Source: Udeniomyces pyricola
Taxonomy: Eukaryota > Basidiomycota > Tremellomycetes > Cystofilobasidiales > Mrakiaceae
Length of the DNA stretch: 64,000 bases
NCBI GenBank assembly: GCA_039545295.1
Contig: BCIK01000024.1
Location: 124,001-188,000, forward strand
Direction: 5' to 3'
This document shows, in pieces, positions 45,894-62,171 of the stretch (positions are counted from its first letter, which is position 1; the number at the start of each line of letters is the position of its first letter). A program made the translations under genes and the position numbers. The notes below the pieces were generated by a model. The model did no database searches. It saw only the letters and a program-made list of their open reading frames with translations, and was not told where the DNA came from.

Positions 45894-48800
45894 CTAGATG
45901 AGATAGATTGCAAAGACGACGATGCTGAGAATGGGAAGGATGGGGAGGAGGCGATAAGGGGAGAGAGAGCGAATTGATGGGGAGCGAAGTGGAAAAGAAG
46001 AGGGGAAGAGGGTGAAGGAAGGGGGGGGGGGGGAGAAACAAATGGCCACGAAAGGCAAAAGATCAGTACAAGTAACATCAATGTTGACCTTCCTTGGTGA
46101 CTTCAAGCGGAAATAGTGTTCGAATTGAGGAACAGTTCTTGTGACTTACGTTGCGATGGCCATGATGGAGACGATCGCGATACCTAACCAGGTAACCCAT
46201 CTCGAGCTCGACCGGCGAGTTAGAGGATCATCTGAGGGACAGGAGGATGAAGTTCGGAGTGAAAATGATAAGAGTCAATATGAGTAGATAGAGGTTTGGA
46301 TCTGGATTGAATGACACTCCCAAAGAAAAGAGAGAGTCGGAGGAAGGAGAACGAAAGCCAAGACAGAGAGCAGCGAGAGCGAGAGCAGCTTCAGCTGAAA
46401 CTTACGTTGAGGGTCGACAATCTTCTGTTCCCTGGCCCGCCTCTTACGTTCGCTCATCATGCCAATGTTGGCGAGCTTACGGGAATCGAACACGACGTAG
46501 CCGCATCCGACGACGAACGCCAACGATTTCAAGCCGAGACCGATGGAGATGACACCCGAATAACCCTGTTCTCATCAATTTCGCAGGTCAAACATAGGAC
46601 AAGATAAATCATTTCGTGGACACGAAACACGGTGAGAGAAGGGATTAGAGATCAGGTCGAAGAGAAGGACGCATCGCCTTTGCGGGGGCAAAGGGCAGGG
46701 TGGAGGGGGAGAGGACAAACCATATTGGGCGTGCGGTCTTGGACGATACCGTATGCGATGCTGAGGATTGTGGAGCCCGAGTTGTTGAGCGCTGGATGAG
46801 ATGGAGGAAAGCAAGCGTCGGAAAACAGAGCACCAACAAACAAACAAACAATATGAAAAGAAGAAGAAAAAAGTCAGAAGACATCGGGAAAAGGAGGTCC
46901 GACGAAAGAGTAGAGGATTAGTATGCGACCGACCCACAAAGGAGAGATCAAACAGATGCAAGATGTTCTCTCGAAAGGGATGACGGGGATCTATAAAAGA
47001 CGGTACTTACATTTCCAGACGCCCAGAGCGAGGCCCAGTTTGGTCTGGTCACGGACCAGAAGAGGCATGACGAATTGGAATGGCAACCTGATTGAGAAAA
47101 CAGAAAGTTGCCGAGAGTCGCATGATACATCCATACACACAGACACGAAAAGGAAAGAAAGAAAGAAAGCCCAGGTATCAGCTGTCTATCTTTTCTTGGA
47201 AAGGGAATGAGGGAAGAAAAAGCGGAAGCAGACAGGTCGTTGGTTCTGATGAACCTGAATTACGCACGCTTGTATGCAAGACGCCAGCGAGGCGCACAGG
47301 ACGGGGAAAAGAGGGTGAACGTTGGAGAATTGAATCGTCGACATGGCAATGATCCAGAGCACAGGAGCGATGGCCTGCCATGAAATCAAATCGAAACGAG
47401 GAGAGGAAGATTGAATGACATGATCCTTTCGATGAACCGAGCTTGACAAAACAGGTCGTGTAAAATCTTCCAACTCGCAGTTTCTTTTTTAACTGACCAT
47501 CAAATGAAATCTGCAGCCCCATCGATCGACGGCCAACCCGATCAACGGTGACGCCAAGATAGGCAAGATCTTGCCTCCTTGAGTCGTATACGCAGCGACG
47601 ACCTCTTTGTAACCCTTCATCGTCACGAGATCGGTCGACGATCGACTGAACGCCGAGACGGCGCCCGATTGGAAAAGTTGAGTGAGGGGTAACATCCAAA
47701 ATGCCCATGGTAGTTGGTTGATGACGCGAAGGTTGAGTCGGGCTTTGGAATCTTGAGCCTGGGCCGCTTTGCGTGCCCCGTGTAGTTGAAGCTCGGACGG
47801 GATGATGAACCTGTTGAAGAGGACGTAGCCGAGGTTGACGAGGAATGAGACGAAACAAAGGACGAGTGGGATCCTGTACGACAAAGAACAATGAGGTGTG
47901 ATCAATTAAGAGCCACGAGAGACAAGCCAAGTCAGTGTATCAAGCAGCTGAAAAGAAGAACAAGAAGGGGTAGGGCGAGGAGCGAGAACAGAACGACCGT
48001 CTGGATAAAAATCACAGGGATAGAAAAGGATAACGACTAGACGAACCAGAAACTCCATCCATACCAGCCGGTATGCTCTTTGATTGGAATCGCACTGATA
48101 CCAGACACGAACGAAGTCGCTCTCGAGACGGAGAGTTCGATTCTACAAAAGGAAGTCATCGGTGTAGAAAAAAAGGGTCGTATCAGGAAGAAGGGCACAT
48201 CAGACGCGGAATGACGCGTCGGAACAAGGACCAGAAACCACTAAGGGTATTTGTTGTGTATGAAGCGAGAGAGGAGGGTACGAACCCCATAGAGAGTGCC
48301 AGCCCACTGCCACCGAAGTAGTGCCACATCAACTTGTGTTGGATTCCATCGAGCACAGCCGACCCGAAACCCATGATGAGATGACCGAGAACGATTAGAC
48401 GCCAGATGTTGAGCGTCGGACCCAATGCAGCGATCATGGCGCCAATCGTCAACGAGCTCGTACAGAACAGACTCCCCATGTCGACGCCGAACCAGTCGAC
48501 GGCGAGGCCTCCAAAGATGGGCCAGATCTGGAGTGAGGTAATTTAGGCGTGCAGCGAGAAGTAGGTAAGGGTCAATGTGATAGAGGATGGAGAGGTGGAT
48601 GGGTGGAAAGATGAGGGTAAAACAAGGCAATAAGCAGTAGGAGATAAATGGGATTATCAGTCATGTGGTACGTCACGAATCGTCCCCTGCCCAAAATACA
48701 CGATACATCCTTTCAAGCGCCCTTTCTTCATCGTGCCTCAACTATCTCTCGTCTCTATCGCAGGTGTACACATACGCAGTTAATGATACCCGAAGCCGAG

Positions 48801-49198
48801 TCAATGACCCCATACTGAGTATTGTTGATGCCAAGCTCCTTCCTCAACGTATTCTTGAGCGGACCCAGCGCTGCGTCTGTCCAGACCTGGCCTACGGGAA
48901 GGAACACAACCGCCAGAAGGGCCAGCCACTTGTATCTCCATGGTACCACGGGTGGGGAAGGTGGTGCGAGGGACGAGGACGAAGCAACCGATGAAGGATC
49001 GTTGATGAGGATGGGATATGGTACGACACCAATGTCCTTTTCGTCGAGGTCGGGGGAATGAAGGGGCGGTTTAGGGCTAGTCCTTTTGTCGTCGATATCC
49101 GAGTCGTCGTCGTTGGAAGAAGAACGAGAAGGGTTGATAGCTGTAGGGGCGAGGGTGATGACAGGGAGGTCCTCTTCCGCGTATGGTGAAGACGGCAT
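45894..49198 (-). CDS. Major facilitator superfamily transporter, MFSD1-like
   Basis: Twelve-segment carrier of unknown substrate. Exons from the ATG at 49198: 48776-49198, 48286-48527, 48047-48142, 47498-47873, 47268-47374, 47011-47087, 46721-46791, 46406-46565, 46150-46231 and 45894-45924, giving 554 residues in one frame. About 90 N-terminal residues are acidic and Ser/Pro-rich, with a possible lysosome/vacuole-type sorting sequence not resolved. Membrane segments start at WRYKWLALLAVVFLPVGQVW. Features: NNTQYGVIDSASGIINCIWP, FGGLAVDWFGVDMGS (an A-motif-like loop), GFGSAVLDGIQHKLMWHYFG, ALSMGIELSVSRATSFVSG, ASPLIGLAVDRWGCRFHLM and MPLLVRDQTKLGLALGVWKS. The 31-base last exon completes the final segment, IAIVSIMAIATIVVFAIYLI. 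The MFSD1 comparison rests on the YGV...SxxN and SxxR regions and is moderately sure. Confidence 0.85.
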
Positions 49199-50041
49199 GG
49201 TCGTTGAAGTTCAAAGGGCAGTCGGACGGAAGTCGGCCGGGAGGCAAAATGTCGGGCAAGAGGTAAGGAATCGAAGCTGGGGAAGGCTGTCGTCAACGAC
49301 ACAGCGGAGATGTCAAACCAGAGAACGAGCGCGGAAGCGATAGGGTTGAAGCAGAAGATAGAGCGTAGGTAGGTAGTGGTTGAAGAGGAACAGGTTTTCA
49401 AGATAGTCTCCATCAAAGATGGCCGCAAGGAAAATGGGCTGAACCAATTAGGGGCAGCAGCGAGAAAAGTTATCAGTTTACGCCGTTAATCGGATAGACT
49501 ACGGGAGCGAGCGAGAAAGATGGACCAAATATGCAAGGCCGTGACTTGGCCGATGATTTTGATTCGTCGCTCGGGGTTTCTTGCAGCAGAGCGGGGCTCG
49601 GTGCCAAGTTGAGGTTCGTGAGAATGAGTGACATTGACATGCTTGGCAGCTGGATGAAAAGAGTTGCTGTGATAGCTGTGATGACGATGAATATGCCGGC
49701 CGACCTTGCCGGAGTGCCCTGCGCTGATTGATAATCTGTCGGGATGATGCAGATGAATATCGCCGCGTAACGTGGGCCGGAGGAGACCGAAACCCATCAA
49801 GAGGTTTGGGTCGGGCACCGGCATCAAATCCATCAAATGGTTCTCACACGTTTTACCGAACACAGCCAACCATTCATGTACAACGCGCAACAGCCAACGT
49901 CCAGATCATCTCAACCTAAATACAGCTAATCGCCTGCAGCTCTCAATATTCGATCCTATTCCGGCCCTTGGCGACCTCTCACGCTCTACTCCTACTACTA
50001 ACTCCCACTGTTTGCTTGCACATTCCACCGAGCGACCAATC
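49199..50041. other. Bidirectional promoter region of two membrane-protein genes
   Basis: The MFS gene and the 50042 gene start outward from this 843-bp stretch. A frame open in phase with the 50042 gene runs upstream to 49772 but has no ATG. Confidence 0.55.
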
Positions 50042-51438
50042 ATGTTGACTCGACGTCTCGTGCCTACCTTCGGCTTTCTCGCGCTCTCGGCGCTCATGGC
50101 CTACGCCCTCAACCAGTGCTTCTGGGCGACCCCCTTTGGCGCGGCCACGGCCCTCCGAGTCTGCTCTCCTGACCAACCGGGTACCATCTCCCCTCCCCAG
50201 CCGTATGCTCCCAAAGGAATTCGATTCGACTGGACTCTGCTCGGGTCCAAGTCGAGGGGTGGTCTGCCTTGTCTCCTCGTCGACACGTTCTCAGCGGGTC
50301 TCTACGTGCGTTTAAACGATCAGATCAGAGCGCTCATCGTCTCTTCAATCTCTTCACTCCACCTCCCCCCCTGTCCCCTTGCCTTTGGAAGTATATCACC
50401 GCTGCTGGCCCTGAGCCTTGGTGACGATGCTAACTTGATACATTACCCATTCCTCCTCCCTTCTTCATGCATCTCTCTCATGATCCTCGCTCTTTCCCAG
50501 CCGCACACTGGCTTCATTGATTCCCCCACCTCGCGGTTGTTCCTCCTCAACTTCCTAGCATACATCCCAGCCGTCGTCCTTGTCCTCACCCTCTCTCTGA
50601 CCCGAGTCTCACTCTCCATCCTCACTCCTCTCCTCGGTCTCCTCTATCAGACCCTTTCCGCCGGGTTGGTGCTTCCCATCCTCGGTGCCATTGGCGTCAA
50701 CCTTCCCACGCCGACCGGTTCCCCGGGCCGTTCGCTCCAAGGCAAACTCACCGATGTCGACGTCGAAGGGATCCTCCTGGGTATTCTCATCGGGATTGTT
50801 TGGCCGACTTACTTGATCGCATGGGAGACGACTCAAATGACTCTCCTCCTATGGCAGGCTTTCCCTCTCTACGCTTGGGCCATCCAGTTTGCTTATACCA
50901 AAGTCATGACGTATGGCGTGGGACGGAAAGGAAGGGATCCGACCTTTGCGTTGAACGCATCGTATACCATCATGGCAGCCCTCAGCCTAGCGGCTCATTT
51001 GCCCGTGATTGTACGTCTGACTCACTCGACTGGGCTCAAGACTAACTGAGCGACACAGAACGAGGATCCCATGCAGTCATCTCTGATCGGAGTGGTGCCT
51101 GAATTTTCATGCAGTACCACCTCTGGGTGACTCCCACCTCGCCGCATTCGATGCGCAAGATCTTCATTCCGCCGCTCGTGATCCGACCCATCGACCGAGT
51201 CGACAACATCCACGTCATCTTGCGATACGATTGGCTTCTCAGCGTGCTCAGTGTCAATGGCTGCCTGGCCGTCCGCGCGAAAACGTCTGCCGTGGGCAAG
51301 GTTGTTGTAGGCGCTGCGCTGAGCGCGTTGACCCTGATCGGTGGGCCAGGTCTCGCGGCGGTGGTAGGATGGTGGTGGGTCGAGGGTGGAGGACAGGATG
51401 AGATAGTCGGCGGGAGCAGCAGGCTGAAAAGTGCTTAA
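50042..51438 (+). CDS. Unrecognised multi-pass membrane protein; splice model incomplete
   Basis: I do not recognise a named family. The frame is open from 50042 to 51010; a GTACGT...CAG intron (51011-51114) then joins in phase to 51115-51438. Read this way the product is 430 residues with an N-terminal signal-anchor (FGFLALSALMAYALNQC) and about seven further hydrophobic segments, among them LNFLAYIPAVVLVLTLSL, LLGLLYQTLSAGLVLPIL, GILLGILIGIVWPTYLI and LALSAL-type repeats near the end. However, good splice signals at 50306/50391 and 50421/50500 bound a 29-base segment that reads YITAAGPEP in the shifted frame, a sequence that looks like real protein. Using both introns breaks the downstream frame, so either the unspliced reading is correct or one base is wrong in the assembly. 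Confidence 0.6.
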
Positions 51439-51910
51439 AGGAGTCACGGCGATGGAAGAGAGAGCTGAGAAAGCGCTGTGATTCGAAGCAGAGTTTTTTT
51501 TCTGTTGTTGTTGTTTTTTTTTTTTGGTGGAAGAGGGGAGCATCTTGTACGATAAATGTTTCAAATGGATTTTACGTTGCCGAAGTCTTTTGATATTTGC
51601 ACGTCAGAACGACCAATCAGATCCTTGCCTAATCCCAGCAAAATAATTTGACAAAGGCAGGACGCAGGGAGCATACAACTGATTCAATCGATAGCAAACG
51701 AAAAAGTGAAGATGAGTAAAGTAAAAATTACAACTAAAGACATGAATGTGTACAACCAAGGTGACAGCAGGTAAAGCAAGCGAAAAAGGAAAAGAACGAT
51801 GTGTGAGAAGTGAACAAGGGAATGGGCTCGGAGATGCCACAAGACCAGATGAGGTGACGGATGATGCAAAAGGATGGTCAACGCAGAAAGTATGCTAGGA
51901 AGAAACTAAG
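51439..51910. other. Convergent 3' flanks of the membrane-protein and fumarate reductase genes
   Basis: A short A/T-rich region with T runs at 51495-51502 and 51514-51524. No coding feature. Confidence 0.6.
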
Positions 51911-55737
<3,827 letters not shown>

Positions 55738-57511
55738 GTGGTGATGGATGAGTGAAGTAGGGTGTTGTAGAAAAGGAGAGTGAGAAACGTGATGGTGGTA
55801 GGGAAGGAAATGGTGGCAGAGGGAGCGATCAAGGGTAAGATCCAAACGCTCGGGCTCCGGCAAGCCTGAATTGCCGTACTGAGCACCGAGTCAAGCCCTC
55901 CGCTGCTTCTCTTACTCTTCCTATATATTTTCTTGCTTCATCGACCAACCGATCTCATAGTTCATCCAAGTCTATCGATCTAAGTTATGACAGGACTGCT
56001 AACGTCGAGCTCTACTCCAACATCGCGTTTCTTTCGCAGCTGCCAACGATGTCGATGCGCGTGTGTCACTCGATCGTACTCTGCGATCTTATACGTTGTG
56101 CGACAGTCGTTCCGCGATCAGGGGCTGATCATGTATCGTGATCTAAAATTGTGACAAGCCGATGACATGAATAACGTGTGTACCTGAGCTATATATTACA
56201 TGACATGAACAGCTGATAATAATTGCCGGGACTTGATTGGCGAGTCGATTCGGCCTGATGAGGACAAGACATCGAAGCTAATCAACGCTTGCGGTTTTCA
56301 CGCTCATGTGAAGCTGAGGTACGGTACGTCTGATCACAAGGACTCATGGTCCGGGAATATACCGGATTAAGGCGACTGCCGTCCGGCCTCTGCGAATCCC
56401 TAGTCTTCTGGCCTTCTGGTCCTGGATCTTGGAGCTTCGAGCTTCGTCGCTGGCAATCATATTGCATGTACGTCTCTAGCTAGCCTGCATGACTTCGTAA
56501 GGCACCGTTCAGATCTGCTCTATGGCGCAACATCGACAGCATACGCTCTCGTCACAGACAGCTACTTATATCACAGCTACGTTGCCTCTCATTTCACGAG
56601 ACACGTACTTGATCGTGAGCCCTCATATTGCGAGTTGTCCCTCTGGCGCGGTCCCGCCGCATAAAAGCCCCCTCCCTCTGGCCTCTTCACCCGCAGTTCA
56701 ATATTCAAAATCACACGATTCTCTCCACTCTTTTTCTTTCCCGTGCGTGCTAGCCAGGGAGATGTAAGAATGCCTTTGATGTGAACGTTTGTCGTAGCGA
56801 TCAACATTCGTGAGATGATGAAGGCGCGGCCGATCGATCGGTTCGCGAGAAGAACGCACGGAATGGTCACTAGCTACGAGGAGAAACATAGGAGACAAGC
56901 GGATCGGTCGGTAAGGAGAGGAAGAAACACATGCTCGTTCACTTGTCAATGAGCAATCTTGTTGAGTCGAGAGATGCAAGAAGCAAGAGCGCGATCGGTG
57001 AGTGTTGAATGATGTCGAGGAGGCTTGGTGGGGGGCACCGGCAGGACTCGAAACCAAGACGGAGAGCGCGACTGCTTGGAGGCACGACGACGTCAAGGCG
57101 CAATATATCGGAGGGGGCGCTAGGATTGAGCTGCAGGCAGTAGCATACATCATATATGTCGATAATGGAATGGATGGACCATGGTTAGAAGGAAGGACAG
57201 GTTCCAGACCGTTAGGGATGGTGATGATGAATATGATCATCGACCGATGAGGGAGGTTGGTTGATAGATAGCATGTGAAGCATCATGGGATTTGTTGACG
57301 GAATATACATCATGTAACATGGAAGGCGCCACGCCACGGTGAGCCACTGAGCTGGAGGTGGAGAGAGGGCATGGTGAGCAAAACCAAAAGTGGAGGAGAG
57401 CGCAAGGGGGAAGCGCTCGCCTGAGGGCAGAGGAGAGGAGAGATCGGCCCTCCTCTTCTTTGGTTGGGCGTTGCGAACTTTTCTCACCCTCTCCTCCGTA
57501 CGCCTTCAAAC
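55738..57511. other. Divergent promoter region, fumarate reductase and ribosomal protein S23
   Basis: About 1.8 kb. The minus-strand frame at 56698-57240 has no family features. A sequence resembling a tRNA B box occurs near 57046-57056 but without tRNA arms. No gene is called. Confidence 0.5.
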
Positions 57512-58982
<1,471 letters not shown>

Positions 58983-60631
58983 ATTACTCGCGATCTCGCT
59001 GCTTTTTCCACCCTCCCCTCTTCTTTCCTCCCTTTGTTGGGAAACCTCCCCCCCTTTCCGTCTTTCCCTGCACCTTCTCTCTTGTTTACGACTGTCGCTT
59101 TTTTGGTGACCCTTTCGTCTGCTCTGGAATGGGATGGATGGAAACCCTAGTGTCTTGCTTCGCGTCGAAAACAAGAGAAAAAACGTGCCCCAACATATTC
59201 CCCCCCCCCCTTTCTTTTCGGAGGTGGGAGTGTCGAGAAAGCGTGTAAAGTCTGGTGCTGGGTGATAGCTGATGTGCCAGTCCCTGGCCTTGCTGACGTT
59301 CTTGTCCTCGCTCATGTTGATCTACCCTTCTCGTGAGACGTTCTAATCATGTTCTGTCTGACTGTTACAACGATGTTATGCCTCACCCTTCGACAGCTCC
59401 TGACTATCTTGCATACGCTCACTGACTTGACCTGCTCGTGCACGATCGCTCTCTAGTTTTTTTTTTTCCTTTCAAAAACAAACCGGTCCTTTCCCGTGAT
59501 CTTCGTCTTGAACTCCATCACCTCCCCTTACTCCCCTCTCTTCCCTCTTCCCTTCTCCTCATGATTTGACTTAGTCCATCAGCACATCAAGGATAACATC
59601 CACTGCCTCGACTCGATCGTTATCCTCTAGTCATTCACCTATGCCTTCACCCCATGCAATGACGCCTACGACATATTATTGATTCAGTCTTCATAACCGC
59701 ATTCGTTCTCACTTCACACCTCATGCATGATCCATCTCTTGATCCCATTGATTCTGCATCCTTGATCCCTTCCTTTCTCCTTCCCCTTGAGTACTAAGTA
59801 CTAGGGACGGAGGAAACCAAGGAGACAGATGGCATCCCCCCCCCCCAATCTTATGTCATCCATGTTGGGAGACTTTAATACTATGGGTTCACGATCATCG
59901 ATGATGAGCTATTCACTGATTGATCGAGACCTGCTTGCAGACTAATCCATATGCGATGGAGCCTGCATGCATGTATATATATATATACAACATCCTGCCT
60001 TGCCATGCCATAAATAGTTATCCTGCACGAGTCCGTCCGACGCCGGCGATCAAAACCTCGGGCGGGGGGCCTACTGTGTATATCAATCATCGTATTACGT
60101 GTCTGAATCTCATGAGCTACTGCAGTTTGATCAAAACTTATTAACTGACAGCTAATTTTTTTCGATCTGTTCCATATGCGCTTCTTTTTCTTGCTTTTCT
60201 TTTCTTTCTTCTTCTTCTTCTATCATCCCCAGTACGTACGTACTTGCCAGCTGATGGACCCGTGATCCTATTACAGCTTCGATCTTCAATGGAACGGATC
60301 ACCGTGATAGGACACGCTTGATGGACGCTGGTCGTCCTTTTCTCTTTTCTCTTTTTTTTCTTCTTAAATATATATATATATAGAGAGAGAGAGAGAGTGA
60401 TTCACATGATCATCGACGTATACGTTCGTTTGGGTTTGTTCCAAATCACAAACCGAGAAGGGGGGTTATCATGACCGCGTACATGTGCGGTAGTACCAAC
60501 ACATGGTTTCCATAACGTCACCATAGATGAGATACTCCACGACCTGCATTAGGGCCGGATGGTATATATATATATATATATATGTGTGTGTATGTGTGTG
60601 TGTGTGTATATGCAGCCGATGAGAGAGAGAA
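58983..60631. other. Convergent intergenic region, RPS23 and DAP1 3' flanks
   Basis: C/T-rich until about 59560, then mixed. Contains an AT/AG repeat at 60367-60396 and the TA/TG repeat below. No gene is seen. Confidence 0.6.
60563..60609. repeat. Compound (TA)n(TG)n microsatellite
   Basis: About ten TA units followed by TG units, beginning 23 bases downstream of the DAP1 stop (on the minus strand). Confidence 0.85.
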
Positions 60632-61805
60632 TTAGAGAGCATGGTTCTCGACGAGACGACCGCAGACGATGTATTTATGCTCAAAGTGTTCAACCCAGCC
60701 TGAAGTAAGGGGAGAGGTAGGCGAAAGCGAGAGGATATTCGGAAGGCAGAAAAAGGGAATGATGGAAGGGAAGGAGATGGAAACGTTGTCAGTTGGGAAA
60801 AGTGATAGAAAAAAAAGAGAGGGAGAAGAAGCAAGAAACCAAGGGTTGATAAGGACTGACCATCCATGTTTTCTCTGAACCCAGGGAAGGAATTTTGTTT
60901 TTAATTAGTTTATTTATTACGAAGAAGGAGAAGAAGAAGGGGGAACACGAGACGTTGATTCCAATCAGGTTACGAAAAAGAAGACATTCACTTTAAGTGA
61001 GTGGGAAAGACGTACATCTCAGAAGGGGTTAGATCTTCGAGTTTGTCAATGGGTTGATCGACCGGAGTGAGCATTTCTACATGGAAGAATCCCAAGATGG
61101 CATGATGACGATAAATGTGAGCTCGACGATCCTTTCATCGAGACAAGGAGAGGGGGGGAGGGGCAAGATTCCATCTGGCAAGGAACATGGGAAGTAGACG
61201 ACAACAACAACAACAACAAAAGAAGAAAAAGGAAAGAAAAGGAGGGAAGTGGGAAGAAACGAACCGAGCTCAAAGCTTTGCTTGGCCATACCGCGGCTCG
61301 CATCGCGCCCGGCAAAGTTGCCGTATGGACCGTCTAATCGAGGGTGAACACCCCGAACATATGACGAGGGTGACGTATAACGAAGGTCAGACCAACAAAG
61401 GCCGAAAGAGAGGAAGATCTTTAAGTTCTGACCTTTCATGTTACTACTGAGCCCCGACGGGGGGGGGGAGGAGGAGGGGACGATGAGGATGGACGACTTA
61501 CCGGGACCATAGAACGTCTTGCCTGTACTGACATCAAACACCTTGCCCTTGATCGCCAGCAAGATCCTTCCGCCATCTTGGCCATCAAACGGTCGGAGTG
61601 TCTTTGGGCTATAGTCCTTGAGGACGAGGGACTGCTGGGCTTTGAGAGGGATCCAGTTGTAGCCGTCAGAGTGAGAGGAAGGCGGAGGGTTGAGCGGCGA
61701 GAAAGGAGCGGGGATTGGAGGGACGACGATGGTGTAGATGAGGTAGAGCGTTGGAAGGGAAAGGAGGATAGGAAGGATGGTCGAGGAGAGGAAGTCGGAC
61801 GTCAT
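60632..61805 (-). CDS. DAP1: DAP1/PGRMC-type heme-binding protein (cytochrome b5-like fold)
   Basis: Membrane-associated heme protein that in yeasts supports the P450 Erg11 in ergosterol synthesis (family knowledge). Exons from the ATG at 61805: 61502-61805, 61265-61333, 61016-61076, 60861-60874 and 60632-60699, giving 171 residues. An N-terminal anchor (STILPILLSLPTLYLIYTIVV) is followed by the b5-like domain: LRPFDGQDGGRILLAIKGKV, FDVSTGKTFYGPDGPYGNFA, GRDASRGMAKQSFEL and GWVEHFEHKYIVCGRLVE. The tyrosine of the FYGP...PYG region is the expected heme ligand, replacing the histidines of true cytochrome b5. The fourth exon is only 14 bases and restores IENMDGW in frame. There is no C-terminal ER retention signal; the end is NHAL. 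Confidence 0.92.
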
Positions 61806-62171
61806 GGATGGCGAGCTGATGGATGGAGAGACGATAGTTGGGTTGGGTATATATCTGTGGAAGAGCAATGAGATCGGGATGATGTATATGTATATATGTA
61901 TGTATGTATATGGCTGATGGAAATGCAATGATGTGTGGACGGCAAGTATAAGACGCGTCCGTCGCGTGTCAAGACGTCGAGTTACAGGATGATGATGCGT
62001 TTGGGTGAGGGCGTAATTCCCCTGTGAGGCGTTCTGATTCCCCCCATCCGATATCCGCGTCCCCAATTCTCTTTCCTTCCCTTCCCAACCGGATTAATAG
62101 CGATATCAATCATCCTCCACTACTCGCTACCCCAAAAATCACTCCCCCATAATCATCATATCTCTCACAAC
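61806..62171. other. Short bidirectional promoter, DAP1 and the 62172 gene
   Basis: 366 bases between two outward start codons, with TATATGTATATATG near 61886-61902 and C/T-rich sequence just before 62172. Confidence 0.6.

Noticed and set aside
45650..46081. 143-codon minus-strand frame overlapping the MFS 3' end
   Set aside because: Only the 31 bases at 45894-45924 complete the transporter; the rest is low-complexity sequence in another frame.
57020..57110. Possible tRNA on the minus strand (a GGTTTCGAGTCC-like B box near 57046-57056)
   Set aside because: No complementary T stem, no A box and no matching acceptor stem could be formed.
56698..57240. 180-codon minus-strand frame upstream of RPS23
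   Set aside because: No family features, and it lies in the long region between the divergent fumarate reductase and RPS23 genes.
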